Source: Martinezella rhizogenes
Lineage (GTDB): Bacteria; Pseudomonadota; Alphaproteobacteria; Rhizobiales; Rhizobiaceae
Assembly: GCF_000799715.1 (NCBI RefSeq)
Contig: NZ_JUHG01000019.1
Coordinates: forward strand, 1-64,000
Length of the DNA stretch: 64,000 bases
Reading direction: 5' to 3'
Below are positions 25,763-36,304 of this stretch, in pieces. Position 1 is the first letter of the stretch; each line of letters begins with the position of its first letter. The notes below the pieces were generated by a model, which was given only the letters and a program-made list of their open reading frames with translations, was not told the origin of the DNA and searched no databases. The translations under genes and the position numbers were made by a program.

Positions 25763-26995
25763 ATGAAGAATGAACTGAAACTGCTATTGGCGGGTGCTGC
25801 GCTTTTTGCGGCCCTCGCTCCCGCCCATGCCGAAGACAAGCCCAAGGTCGAGGTCATGACCTCCTGGACCTCCGGCGGCGAAGCTGCTGCTCTCGACGTT
25901 ATCAAGCAGGAATTCGAAAAGCGCGGCGGGGTCTGGACGGATTCCTCCATCGCCGGCTTCGGTGCCGCCGACGCCGCCTTCCAGAACCGCCTGGTCGCGG
26001 GCGACCCGCCGACCGCCAAGCAGAGCGTGCTTGGCGTCGCCAACGCCGATTTCGTCAATCAGGGCCTTCTGAGCCCCATCGACGAAGTGGCGAAAGCCGG
26101 CAAATGGGCCGATGTGCTGCCGAAGTCGATCCATGATCTGATCTCCTATAGTGGCCAGGTCTATCTTTCCCCGACCGGCGCCCATGGCGAAAGCTGGGTA
26201 TTCTATTCCAAGGACACCTTCGCCAAGGCCGGCATAAGCGAAGAACCCAAGAGCTGGGACGAATTCTTCGCGGCGCTCGACAAGCTCAAGGCAACCGGCG
26301 TGCAGCCGGTCGCCTGGGGCGGCCAATCCTGGCAGGAATCCAAGGTCTTCAACATGATCCTGCTGACCCAGGTCGGCATGGACGGCTTCCTCAAGATCTA
26401 TGCCGACAAGGACAAGGGTGAAGCCTCCACCGCCGGCGTGAAGAAAACCCTCGATATTCTCGGCAAGCTCCGCGCCTATGTCGATGAAGGTGCACCGGGC
26501 CGCAACTGGAACGACGCTACCGCCATGATCATCAGCGGCAAGGCCGGCGTACAGTTCATGGGCGATTGGGCCAAGGGCGAGTTCATCGCCGCCGGCAAGG
26601 AGGCAGGCAAGGATTATGGCTGCATGCTCGCCCCGCAATCGCCGGGCATGGTCTATGTCGCCGACTCCTTCTCCTTCCCCAAGCTCACTGATGCGGCTGC
26701 CCAGAAGGGTCAGACGCTGCTCGCCGAAGTCGCGATGGACCCGGCCGTGCAGGTCGAATTCTCACTGAAGAAAGGCTCCATACCGATGCGCACCGACGTC
26801 GACAAATCAAAGCTCGATGTTTGTGCCCAGAAGGGTCTGGAGCTGATGGGCGCGGGCAAGATCGTGCCGGATCAGGCGCTGATCCTTTCGCCGCAACAGG
26901 CCGGCGCGCTCAACGACTTTGTCGACGAGTTCTGGAGCAATCCTTCCGAGGATAGCGCCTCCGGCGCGGAGAAGTTCTTCGCGATCTTTGAATAG
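25763..26995 (+). CDS. Sugar ABC transporter, periplasmic binding protein
   Basis: 410-residue family-1 solute-binding protein with a cleavable signal peptide (about 1-23, APAHAED). Segments such as VEVMTSWTSGGEAAALDVIKQ and WGGQSWQESK resemble oligosaccharide/glucose-type binding proteins (cluster with ChvE-independent sugar uptake). Preceded by GAGGTGG. Followed by two permeases and an ATPase in the usual order, so the importer is complete. Confidence 0.88.
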   Translation: MKNELKLLLAGAALFAALAPAHAEDKPKVEVMTSWTSGGEAAALDVIKQEFEKRGGVWTDSSIAGFGAADAAFQNRLVAGDPPTAKQSVLGVANADFVNQGLLSPIDEVAKAGKWADVLPKSIHDLISYSGQVYLSPTGAHGESWVFYSKDTFAKAGISEEPKSWDEFFAALDKLKATGVQPVAWGGQSWQESKVFNMILLTQVGMDGFLKIYADKDKGEASTAGVKKTLDILGKLRAYVDEGAPGRNWNDATAMIISGKAGVQFMGDWAKGEFIAAGKEAGKDYGCMLAPQSPGMVYVADSFSFPKLTDAAAQKGQTLLAEVAMDPAVQVEFSLKKGSIPMRTDVDKSKLDVCAQKGLELMGAGKIVPDQALILSPQQAGALNDFVDEFWSNPSEDSASGAEKFFAIFE

Positions 26996-27066
26996 AGCCG
27001 TGCAGCGGGCTGGTTGGAAAGAAAATTCCGATCGGCCCTGCATCTTCCTTTTGAGAAAGTTTGCTT

Positions 27067-27954
27067 ATGCAAGCCAAGCGCAGACGCTCCCCCGCTGCGA
27101 CCATCGCGCTCCTGCCGACATGGATCGCAGCGATTTTCATCTATATCGGCACCATGGTCTGGTCGGTCCGGCTGTCGTTCACGGATTCAACAATCTTTCC
27201 ATCGTCCAACTATGTCGGCTTTGCGCAATATGCCCGGCTGTTTCGGACGTCGAGATGGCTCGCATCCCTGGAAAACGTACTGATTTTCGGCGTGCTTTAC
27301 GTTGCGGGCTGTCTGGCGTTGGGTTTTGTGCTGGCGGCCTCGCTTGATCGCAAAGTTCGCTTCGAAGCCATGTTCCGCACCATCTTCCTCTATCCCTATG
27401 CCATGTCCTTCGTGGTCACCGGCCTCATCTGGCAATGGATGCTGAACCCAACCTTCGGCATTCAGGCAAGCGTGCGGGCGCTGGGCTGGCAGAACTTTGT
27501 CTTCGACTGGATCGTCAGCCGCGACATGGCGATTTACACCGTCGTCTTCGCCGGCGTCTGGCAGGGAGCGGGCCTCGTCATGGTCATTGCGCTCTCCGGC
27601 ATGCGCGGCATCGGCGAGGAACAATGGAAGGCGGCGCAGATCGACGGCATTCCCGTCTGGCGCATCTACCTGTCGATCATCCTGCCGCAGCTGGGGCCGG
27701 CGCTTGCGGCATCTGGCATGCTGCTCTCGATGGGCGTCATCAAGACCTATGATCTCGTCGTGGCGCTGACCGGAGGCGGACCGGGCAATGCAACCGAAGT
27801 GCCGGCAAAATTCATCATGGACAATCTGTTCGAACGCCAGAATCTCGGTCTCGCGAGCGCAGGCGCCACGGTGCTGGTGCTCTCCGTCGTCATGGCCGTC
27901 GCCCCGTTTCGCTATGCGCTTTACATGCGCGCCAAAAGAATGGGAGCGCACTGA
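27067..27954 (+). CDS. Sugar ABC transporter permease 1 (MalF-type)
   Basis: About 295-residue inner-membrane protein with six hydrophobic segments and the EAA loop EQWKAAQIDGIPVWRIYLSIILPQL. I use the ATG at 27067; a TTG two codons earlier is possible. Its stop overlaps the next permease start (TGATG). Confidence 0.9.
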   Translation: MQAKRRRSPAATIALLPTWIAAIFIYIGTMVWSVRLSFTDSTIFPSSNYVGFAQYARLFRTSRWLASLENVLIFGVLYVAGCLALGFVLAASLDRKVRFEAMFRTIFLYPYAMSFVVTGLIWQWMLNPTFGIQASVRALGWQNFVFDWIVSRDMAIYTVVFAGVWQGAGLVMVIALSGMRGIGEEQWKAAQIDGIPVWRIYLSIILPQLGPALAASGMLLSMGVIKTYDLVVALTGGGPGNATEVPAKFIMDNLFERQNLGLASAGATVLVLSVVMAVAPFRYALYMRAKRMGAH

Positions 27955-28838
27955 TGGCAGCCCTTCGTCCAAACGGCCCCAAACCCTCTAGGATGACGGT
28001 CGGCCGCATCGGGCTCTATGCGTTCCTGATCGTCTCGGCGCTGTTCTTCCTGCTGCCGCTCTTTACGATGGTGGTCACCTCGTTGAAGACGATGGAGGAG
28101 ATCCGCCAGGGCCGTATCTTCGCTCTGCCCGGCTCTCTCGATTTCAACGCCTGGAAAACCGCCTGGTCGGGCGCCTGCATGGGCACGCAATGCCTCGGCG
28201 TGCGCCTCGGCTTCTGGAACTCGGTGAAAATCACCGTGCCGGCAGTGGCAATTTCCGTCTTCATCGGCGCGATCAACGGCTATGCCCTCTCCTTCTGGCG
28301 GCCAAAAGGCTCAGGCTTCCTCTTCGGGCTGCTGATGGCCGGCGGGTTGATCCCCTATCAGATCTTCCTCTATCCGCTGGTGCGATTGCTTGCCAATCTC
28401 AGCCTCTATAATTCGGTGGCGGGTGTCGTCCTCGTCCATGTGATCTTTGGCCTACCCTTGGTCACGCTGCTCTTCCGCAATTATTTCGTCGCCATCCCCG
28501 AAGAGCTCTGCAAGGCGGCGCGCGTCGACGGTGCCGGCTTCTGGCGGATCTTCCTCGAGATCATGCTGCCCATGTCGATCCCTATGGTCGTCGTCGCCTC
28601 CATCTTCCAGTTCACCGGCATCTGGAACGACTTCCTGATCGGGCTGGTCTTTGCCGGGCGGGACAATCTGCCGATGACGGTTCAGCTCAACAATATCGTC
28701 AACACCACCATGGGCGAGCGTGCCTACAATGTGAACATGGCCGCCACCATCCTGACCGCCATCGTTCCGCTCGCCATCTATTTCTTTTCCGGCCGCTGGT
28801 TCGTGCGCGGCGTGGCCGCTGGCGCAGTGAAGGGATAA
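27954..28838 (+). CDS. Sugar ABC transporter permease 2 (MalG-type)
   Basis: 294-residue inner-membrane protein with six hydrophobic segments and the EAA loop EELCKAARVDGAGFWRIFLEIMLPM. Partner of the preceding permease; one-base stop/start overlap indicates coupling. Confidence 0.9.
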   Translation: MAALRPNGPKPSRMTVGRIGLYAFLIVSALFFLLPLFTMVVTSLKTMEEIRQGRIFALPGSLDFNAWKTAWSGACMGTQCLGVRLGFWNSVKITVPAVAISVFIGAINGYALSFWRPKGSGFLFGLLMAGGLIPYQIFLYPLVRLLANLSLYNSVAGVVLVHVIFGLPLVTLLFRNYFVAIPEELCKAARVDGAGFWRIFLEIMLPMSIPMVVVASIFQFTGIWNDFLIGLVFAGRDNLPMTVQLNNIVNTTMGERAYNVNMAATILTAIVPLAIYFFSGRWFVRGVAAGAVKG

Positions 28839-28842
28839 TTCG

Positions 28843-29925
<1,083 letters not shown>

Positions 29926-29955
29926 CACTGCTTTCAGACCATACGGAAATTACTC

Positions 29956-31608
29956 ATGTCTCAGACTATCTATGATGCGCTGGTGATCGGCTCTGGCGCG
30001 GCGGGCTCCTTCGCCGCCAAGGAATTGACCGCTCAAGGGCTTTCGGTGCTGCTGCTTGAGGCAGGGCCTGCCGTTTCGCATAGGGATTTCGATCCATCCC
30101 GAAAGAAGGAGCCGGCCAGCAGCATCAATATCTGGGAACGCGCACGCGCCACGCTCAAGGGCCAGCCCATCCAGGCGCGCGCCGCCTTCTTTACCGAGCG
30201 TTTCAGCCACTTCTTCGTCAACGACCGCAAGAACCCCTACACGACACCAAAGGATGCGCCGTTTCTCTGGATTCGCGGGCGCCAGAGCGGCGGACGCCTG
30301 CACAGTTTCGGCCGCGTGTTGCTGCGCTGGACCGACGATGATTTCAAGATCCAGTCGCGAACCGGCAAGGGCGTCGACTGGCCCGTTTCCTATGACGAAC
30401 TGGCACCCTATTACGCCGAGGTCGAATCCTATCTCGGGCTCTATGGCAATCAGGATCGTGTCGAGACGCTGCCGGATGGCGTCTACGCCCATCCGGCAAA
30501 ACTGTCGCCGGCCGAAGAGACCTTCAAGACAGAGGTAGAAGGCCGCTGGCCGGAACGAAGCGTCGTCTCCTGGCGCTATATCGCACCGGACGCCGAGCGT
30601 ACGCCGAAGCCCCTGCGCGAGGCGCTGGCAACCGGCCACCTCACCATCCGTCACGACGCCATCGTTCGCCGCATCACGACCGACGACGAGAGCGGCAAGG
30701 CGACCGGCGCGGAATTCATCGACCGTGTCACGGGCAGCATCGAACATGCGCGCGCCGCGCTGGTGGTACTTGCGGCCTCCCCGATCGAAAGCGTGCGGCT
30801 GCTTCTCAATTCAGCATCGCCCAGGCATCCCAACGGGCTGGGCAACAGTTCAGGCACGCTCGGTCGCTATTTCATGGATCAGCTACCTTGTCTCGCCTTC
30901 GGGTCCTTCCCGAAAGCAAAGGGCTGGGCGGCTGACACTTCCGCGCCAGCCGACCCGTTCTACAATCCCTCGGGCGGCATCTTCATCCCGCGCTTCGGAG
31001 CGGGCGACGCGTCTCGCGGGGACTTCGACTATCAAGGCAGCGTCGGCCGCGCGCCGACACCGGAGGACCAGCCCTCTCGGCTCGCCTTCTTCGGCTTTGG
31101 CCGGATGCTTCCTCACGCCGACAATCGCATCACGCTCGATATCAGGCGCAAGGACGCCTGGAACATTCCAGTCCCGCATATCCGTTGCATCATGGGTGAG
31201 GAAGAACACGCCCTGCTGCGCCGTCAGGAAGAGACGCTGATCGAGACTGTGCGCGGCGTCGGCGGCGAATTGGAATTCATCGGCTCGCCCACCGGACTCA
31301 AGGAAATGGGCCGCGGCGCTTTTCCCGATGCCGATGCCTTCAGCCGCTTCATGTTCCGCAAGTGGTTCCGCAAGACCATGTGCATGGGAGCCGCGATCCA
31401 CGAGACGGGCGGCGCACGGATGGGGACATCCGAAAAGGACTCCGTGCTCAATGCCTACAATCAGAGCTGGGACGTTCCTAATCTGATTGTAACGGATGCA
31501 TCGGCTTTTCCCGGCAGCGGTATTGCCGGCACGACGCTGACGGTCATGGCGCTAACAATTCGCGCCTGCCGGAACCTCGTGGACAGGTATCGTGCTGGAC
31601 AATTGTGA
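29956..31608 (+). CDS. GMC-family FAD oxidoreductase
   Basis: 550 residues. FAD-binding DALVIGSGAAGSFAAKELTAQG at the N-terminus, the second flavin segment GRQSGGRLHSFGR, and the C-terminal GMC signature with catalytic His in AIHETGGARMG and the region DASAFPGSGIAGTTLTVMAL. The family oxidises sugar or alcohol hydroxyls; closest-looking types are the glucoside 3-dehydrogenase/gluconate dehydrogenase group. No signal peptide is visible and no cytochrome subunit gene follows, so it may act in the cytosol. Last gene of the LacI-regulated operon, so it probably oxidises the imported sugar. Confidence 0.85.
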   Translation: MSQTIYDALVIGSGAAGSFAAKELTAQGLSVLLLEAGPAVSHRDFDPSRKKEPASSINIWERARATLKGQPIQARAAFFTERFSHFFVNDRKNPYTTPKDAPFLWIRGRQSGGRLHSFGRVLLRWTDDDFKIQSRTGKGVDWPVSYDELAPYYAEVESYLGLYGNQDRVETLPDGVYAHPAKLSPAEETFKTEVEGRWPERSVVSWRYIAPDAERTPKPLREALATGHLTIRHDAIVRRITTDDESGKATGAEFIDRVTGSIEHARAALVVLAASPIESVRLLLNSASPRHPNGLGNSSGTLGRYFMDQLPCLAFGSFPKAKGWAADTSAPADPFYNPSGGIFIPRFGAGDASRGDFDYQGSVGRAPTPEDQPSRLAFFGFGRMLPHADNRITLDIRRKDAWNIPVPHIRCIMGEEEHALLRRQEETLIETVRGVGGELEFIGSPTGLKEMGRGAFPDADAFSRFMFRKWFRKTMCMGAAIHETGGARMGTSEKDSVLNAYNQSWDVPNLIVTDASAFPGSGIAGTTLTVMALTIRACRNLVDRYRAGQL

Positions 31609-31722
31609 TTGAGCGGTCAGGGGTGCGATCGATGTAGAAGCTGTGCGGCCAACAAACCTATTCCTGCCGATGCAGCGGTTCGGCATAATCGAGCCACGAC
31701 GAGGTTGGGTGGTGAACGTCCT

Positions 31723-31757
31723 GTCCGCTTTCGGACCACAGAAACACGAAAGCGGAC
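31723..31757. repeat. Inverted repeat with GTCCGCTTTCG/CGAAAGCGGAC arms
   Basis: Perfect 11-bp arms with a 13-base spacer; outer TGAAC/GTTCA bases extend the structure with a small bulge. It lies in the gap after the GMC gene. The arm sequence resembles short palindromic intergenic repeats scattered in many alphaproteobacterial genomes (from memory, not searched), so it is likely a repeat element or a transcript-end structure. Confidence 0.55.
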
Positions 31758-31821
31758 GTTCAACCCTCAAAGGCTCAGGTCTCGGAATGTCCTTTGTAGA
31801 TCTTCAAGTACCCAGGCCAGG

Positions 31822-32280
31822 CTATTCGTGGTGCCACAATGGTTCGTCTGCTTGCGGCCTCTGGAGCCACCTTTCGCACAAGCGCAAATGCTCCTGGGTC
31901 ACTGGGAAAGTACTGGGCGGAAGGGCGCGGTTGCGGGCATCCAGCCGCTGCCAGATTAGGTCAATTGGTAGATCCAGAAATACAAGTTGGGCTGTCGCGC
32001 CTACTGCCGAAGCTCTTGCTCTGGCTGCATCCCGCTCTGAACGGCTGAAGAAGCCAAACTCCAGAACAACATCCTTCCCGAGCTCCAAGACGCGCGCCGC
32101 GACATCGAGCTGAACAGCCTTAACAGCGTCACGCCGTTCGGCGTCATAGCCATCTCGAACAATTCTCGCCATCCAATCGTCGGGTGTCAGCAGCAGCGCC
32201 TCTCGCTCGGCCTCGAGCCGACGAGCAAGCGTTGATTTACCCGACCCAGGCAGTCCCATGATCATGAAAAGCGTCGCCAT
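31822..32280 (-). CDS. AAA/P-loop kinase-like protein
   Basis: 152-residue single-domain P-loop protein starting MATLFMIMGLPGSGKST (Walker A at about 9-17). A second motif, VVLEFGFFSRSERD, and an Arg-rich lid region (WQRLDARNRALPPSTF) suggest a small-molecule or nucleotide kinase of the zeta-toxin/gluconate-kinase superfamily. No antitoxin-like gene lies beside it, so a stand-alone metabolic or resistance kinase is more likely. Substrate unknown. Confidence 0.75.
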   Translation of the reverse strand: MATLFMIMGLPGSGKSTLARRLEAEREALLLTPDDWMARIVRDGYDAERRDAVKAVQLDVAARVLELGKDVVLEFGFFSRSERDAARARASAVGATAQLVFLDLPIDLIWQRLDARNRALPPSTFPVTQEHLRLCERWLQRPQADEPLWHHE

Positions 32281-32490
32281 TATCGTAACGTTACCACACT
32301 AGAAACTGTGCAAGCAAAGGACCGCTTGTGCCGCAGACCGACCGCTCCGCCAGGATACGCCTATATCGGCACAAGACGCATTGAACGGGCCAGACAATCA
32401 CGGCGGATGGCGGCAACGTCCGGCACTGATACCGTAAAGCCCCCAAACAAGTTATCTGCCCGCTCGCTGCCAATCACGCGCGGGGCGGTT

Positions 32491-33360
32491 CTATTTCAGC
32501 CGCTCTTTGAGGAACTCGATAAATCGCTGCGTCTTTGCAGGAAGCAATCGGGTCTCGGTTATTGCGAAGACAGATACGGGCGCGCCTTGCCACCCCGGCA
32601 GGATGCGTTGCAGCCGTTTGTCCGCCAGTTCATCGGAGACGATTTCCTTCGGCAGCATGGCGATGCCCATGTCCAGCGTGGCAAGGCGGCGGATCATTCC
32701 GATATTATTCAGCCGGAACCTGCCGCCAGCGGCAATATCAACCGTTTCCATCTCATTGCCCAGCGTCCAGACCTTGGTGTTCAGCATGCAAAGGCATTGA
32801 TGCCCGACCAAGTCTGAAGGTTCGCTCGGTTCCCCGTTGCGTTCTAGATAGCGCGGCGAGGCGTAAAGATACGGCGTCAGGCGGGCCAGCGGTCGAGCAA
32901 TCATGTGGGACGGCTTCGGCTCTCCCATGCGGATCGCCACGTCAAACGGCTCCGCCACCAGATCGACGATGCGCGGCGTCAGATCGAATTCAAAACTGAT
33001 ACCGGGATATCGCTCCGCGAATTCGGCGATCAGCGGCGCCAGATAGGTCGTCGCAAAATCCACCGCCAGGGATACGCGCAGGAAGCCGCTCGGCTGCTCC
33101 AGCATCTCTCCGAGTTGCTCGTGCGCCAGCCGTGCTTCCTCAACGATGCGCTTGCAGCGCTCGAAGTAGATCTGGCCAGCCTCCGTCAGTTCGATCCGCC
33201 GCGTCGTGCGGTGCAAAAGCCGCAGTCCGATTGCCTTCTCCAGCAGGCTGATCCGGCGGGACAGGGTGGAGTTGGGCACGTTGGTGATTTCGGCGGCCCC
33301 GCGAAAGCTCCGCGCTTTAACGACCTCCACGAACAGAGCCATGTCATTCAGAAATTCCAC
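32491..33360 (-). CDS. LysR-family transcriptional regulator
   Basis: 289 residues: winged helix at the N-terminus (FVEVVKARSFRGAAEITNVP, STLSRRISLLEKAIGLRLLHRTTR) and an effector-binding domain. It is divergent from the Old Yellow Enzyme gene across about 106 bases, the usual arrangement for a LysR regulator and its target. Confidence 0.9.
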   Translation of the reverse strand: MEFLNDMALFVEVVKARSFRGAAEITNVPNSTLSRRISLLEKAIGLRLLHRTTRRIELTEAGQIYFERCKRIVEEARLAHEQLGEMLEQPSGFLRVSLAVDFATTYLAPLIAEFAERYPGISFEFDLTPRIVDLVAEPFDVAIRMGEPKPSHMIARPLARLTPYLYASPRYLERNGEPSEPSDLVGHQCLCMLNTKVWTLGNEMETVDIAAGGRFRLNNIGMIRRLATLDMGIAMLPKEIVSDELADKRLQRILPGWQGAPVSVFAITETRLLPAKTQRFIEFLKERLK

Positions 33361-33466
33361 ATCATTGCCCCATCATTGGATCAATCATTTCCATTCTAGC
33401 CTATTTACCATGATCTATGCAGCAACCATTTGTCATGGGAGACAATCAAGAAGGATATTCTCAAAC

Positions 33467-34540
33467 ATGAGCCAGCTCTTCACATCCGTCCGGATCGGCC
33501 GGTACGAACTTCCCAATCGCCTCGTCATGGCGCCAATGACGCGCTCGCGTGCCAATGATGACGACGGCGTGCCCAGCGATATCGTGGTCACCTATTACAG
33601 CCAGCGGGCAGGTGCCGGGCTGATCATCAGCGAAGGTGTATACCCAGCCGCGACAGGCAAGGGCTATGTCCGCACGCCCGGCATCGAGACCGATGCCCAG
33701 GTCGCCGCCTGGAAGCGTGTGACGGACGCTGTCCATGCCCGTGGCGCCCGCATCTTCATGCAGATCATGCATTGCGGCCGCATCTCTCACCCCTCGCTGC
33801 TTCCGGGGAATACACAGCCCGTTGCACCATCGGCCATCAAGCCGGCCGGCCAGACCTGGACGGCCACCGGCCAGCACGATTTCGTCACGCCGCGCGAGCT
33901 GAGCGTCGCCGAAATCGCCGATGTCGTCGCCGGGTATCGCGCGGCAACCCGCCGGGCGCTCGAAGCCGGTTTCGATGGCGTGGAGCTGCATGCCGCCTCG
34001 GGATATCTGCCGGAACAGTTTCTCTCCTCAGGCAGCAACAAGCGCGAAGATCAATATGGTGGTTCAATCGAGAACCGCGCCCGCTTCACCCTCGACGTGT
34101 TGAAAGCGATGGTCGAAGAGGCCGGTAGCGACCGGGTCGGCATCAAGATCTCGCCCGAGATGAACTATAACGACATTACCGATGCCACCCCGCAAGAGAC
34201 CTACACTTATCTCGTCCGGCAGCTGAACAGGTTCAATCTCGCCTATCTGCATGTTTCGCTGTTCGGAACGACGGTCGACTACCATGCCCTGCTGAAGCCG
34301 CTTTTCAATGGCGCCTATCTCATGGGCAGCGGGCTCGACCAGGCCAAGGCCGAGGCGGCGCTGGACAAGGGACAAGCCGATGCGACCGTGTTCGGCAGCA
34401 CATTTCTCGCCAATCCGGACCTGCCTGTCCGTTTCCTCAAGGGTGCGACCCTCAATGCGCCGGACAGGGACACGTTTTTCTCGGCCGGTGAGAAGGGCTA
34501 CATCGATTATCCCACGCTAGACACGGCTGGCGCCGCCTGA
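33467..34540 (+). CDS. Old Yellow Enzyme family ene-reductase (NemA-like)
   Basis: 357-residue FMN TIM-barrel oxidoreductase. Start at 33467 gives the family N-terminus MSQLFTSVRIGRYELPNRLV; the open frame further upstream overlaps the divergent LysR gene and is not real. Motifs: MAPMTRSRA, IMHCGRISHPS, VELHAASGYLPEQFLS and the phosphate-binding C-terminal FGSTFLANPDL. Such enzymes reduce activated C=C bonds, nitro compounds or maleimides with NAD(P)H and are often induced by electrophile stress. Confidence 0.9.
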   Translation: MSQLFTSVRIGRYELPNRLVMAPMTRSRANDDDGVPSDIVVTYYSQRAGAGLIISEGVYPAATGKGYVRTPGIETDAQVAAWKRVTDAVHARGARIFMQIMHCGRISHPSLLPGNTQPVAPSAIKPAGQTWTATGQHDFVTPRELSVAEIADVVAGYRAATRRALEAGFDGVELHAASGYLPEQFLSSGSNKREDQYGGSIENRARFTLDVLKAMVEEAGSDRVGIKISPEMNYNDITDATPQETYTYLVRQLNRFNLAYLHVSLFGTTVDYHALLKPLFNGAYLMGSGLDQAKAEAALDKGQADATVFGSTFLANPDLPVRFLKGATLNAPDRDTFFSAGEKGYIDYPTLDTAGAA

Positions 34541-34553
34541 CGGGAAAACAGAC

Positions 34554-34579
34554 GATGACGCGCTGTGAAGCGCGTCATC
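34554..34579 (-). terminator. Terminator hairpin between convergent genes
   Basis: Perfect 11-bp stem GATGACGCGCT/AGCGCGTCATC with a 4-base loop. It contains the stop codon of the acyltransferase fusion gene. On the minus strand it is followed by GTCTGTTTT; it may also act on the ene-reductase transcript. Confidence 0.65.
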
Positions 34580-36275
34580 TCACTGCAAGCACCGACCAGC
34601 GGATATTGCCGACCGGGAGCGCGGGACCCCAGCGATGCACCCCGACCAGCTGGAAGCTCGCCGCGTCCGACAGGCCGAGATGCGCCAGGATGAGACCGAC
34701 GATCGACAGCCACATCTCCGTGCCCTGCAGGCCGGGGGCCTCGCTCCGCGCAAAGGCAAAACCCCGCCCAGGCGTATAGTGCCGGAGCGCCGCGCTCAGG
34801 AAATGCCGCATAACCTGTGCAATTTCCTCAGCGCGATAGTCCGTCTGCCGGGCGCACAGCATCAGCGGGTGGACGACGTCGAGGACATTGCAGGCATCGA
34901 AACGTACTCGCTCGAACCGGCCGTTACGGCGGAGATGGGCCAGCACGGAATCGATTGTTCGCTCGGGATAGGGCAATGGAATACCGAATTGCGCGTAGGT
35001 TCCGCGCGTCAGCCGGTAGAAGCCGTTCACCGGCTGCAGCCAGTCGTCGTCGACCGGACCGCTCCAGAGGCCGGTCACCGGATCCGCGCGCGTGGTCAGC
35101 CAGCCCATCAGCGTCGCCAGCTCTCCCGGATCGCCGAAAGTGCGGGTGTTGCAATAGTAAGCCGTGCCGAGCGCGTCGACCCAGGCGCCGGAAGACCAGC
35201 CCCTGCCGGCCCAGGGCAGATCGTCCAATGCGCGTTGCAACGTGCCGGGATCTAGGCGGGACGCCCAGGCGATCGGATGACGGAAGGCAGCACCGAGGCA
35301 TTCGAGGGCATAGCCGATACAAAGGATATTGTAGAGATTGTCGCCACCGGGATCGGCCGGCGGATTGTCGCGAACAGCCTGGGTTGTATCTGCATTGAAG
35401 CAGAGCCCCGTGCTCGGATCCTGGAGTGTCACAAGCCGGTTGGCCCACTCCTCCCTGGTGAAGGGGTCCGGAACCACGCCGAACATCGCCGCGATCTGGA
35501 TCGCGTCGCAATCGACGCGAAACGGTGCGTTCCCATTGTTACGCGGATCCAGGTACCACGACGCGCGATCAGGCGTGGGCGCGGCATGGGCGGCAAGAAT
35601 CCCGGGCCACTCCTTGCCGATCCGATCGTTGAAGGCCTTTATTTCAGCTACCAGAGGGTCCACCGGCGTGGAGGAGCGCGGCCGGCGGCGATCACGGATC
35701 AATCGCGCCGGGTTGCCGCCGACGAGCGCGTAATCGGGCACATCGCGCGTAACGACCGCCCCGGCGGCAATGATGCAATGGTTGCCGATCCGGATCCCGT
35801 CGGTCACCACGGCATTGGCGCCGATCCAGACATCGTCACCAATCTCGATGCCCTTATAGGAAACGCCCTGCAGGGCGATCGGCTTCTCCGGATCGTCCGC
35901 GATATGGTCGAAACCGGCCAGCACGGCGCCGGCGGCAACGCGGACCCAGGACCCCATCCGGACATGACCGATCACGGACGCATTCAAATTGAACGAGCAA
36001 TGATCACCCGCAATGAGCTGGCCATGGACTCGCACCCCCGCGGCGACAATGCAGCGGTCGCCGAGCGTCAGGCTATCGGGGAAGATGTGCGCCTTGGGCG
36101 ACAGGAAACAGGCCTCGCCGATCCGCAGCGGCAGGCGCTGCGCAAGTTCGGCGATGAAGGCATCCTGCTCGCGTCGCTGCTCCGCCGTCGCATGATGTTC
36201 GAACAGCCAGGGATGAGCATCAAACTCCGCCGTGAGATGTTCTCTCGCCTCTAAGGTCTGGGCAGCGGCCTGCAT
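34575..36275 (-). CDS. Left-handed beta-helix acyltransferase fused to a helical (toroid-like) domain
   Basis: 566 residues, two parts. Residues about 52-195 are a hexapeptide-repeat acetyl/acyltransferase (VIGHVRMGSWVRVAAGAVL, IGDDVWIGANAVVTDG, IRIGNHCIIAAGAVVTRDVP, GGNPARLIR) with His124 as a possible catalytic base. Residues about 240-566 are a separate helical domain with QW-like turns (LQDPSTGLCF at 284-293, DPVTGLWSG at 398-406), reminiscent of alpha/alpha-toroid folds. The fusion is unusual, since transferases of this class normally end near residue 200. It is 29 bases after an exported binding-protein gene, so the pair may modify and capture a sugar. Function unknown. Confidence 0.7.
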   Translation of the reverse strand: MQAAAQTLEAREHLTAEFDAHPWLFEHHATAEQRREQDAFIAELAQRLPLRIGEACFLSPKAHIFPDSLTLGDRCIVAAGVRVHGQLIAGDHCSFNLNASVIGHVRMGSWVRVAAGAVLAGFDHIADDPEKPIALQGVSYKGIEIGDDVWIGANAVVTDGIRIGNHCIIAAGAVVTRDVPDYALVGGNPARLIRDRRRPRSSTPVDPLVAEIKAFNDRIGKEWPGILAAHAAPTPDRASWYLDPRNNGNAPFRVDCDAIQIAAMFGVVPDPFTREEWANRLVTLQDPSTGLCFNADTTQAVRDNPPADPGGDNLYNILCIGYALECLGAAFRHPIAWASRLDPGTLQRALDDLPWAGRGWSSGAWVDALGTAYYCNTRTFGDPGELATLMGWLTTRADPVTGLWSGPVDDDWLQPVNGFYRLTRGTYAQFGIPLPYPERTIDSVLAHLRRNGRFERVRFDACNVLDVVHPLMLCARQTDYRAEEIAQVMRHFLSAALRHYTPGRGFAFARSEAPGLQGTEMWLSIVGLILAHLGLSDAASFQLVGVHRWGPALPVGNIRWSVLAVR

Positions 36276-36304
36276 GGGATCTTTCCTCGAGTTTCGGCGG
36301 GCAG

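Noticed and set aside
31822..32280. Zeta-type toxin of a toxin-antitoxin pair
   Set aside because: The Walker A and lid fit the superfamily, but there is no small antitoxin gene beside it.
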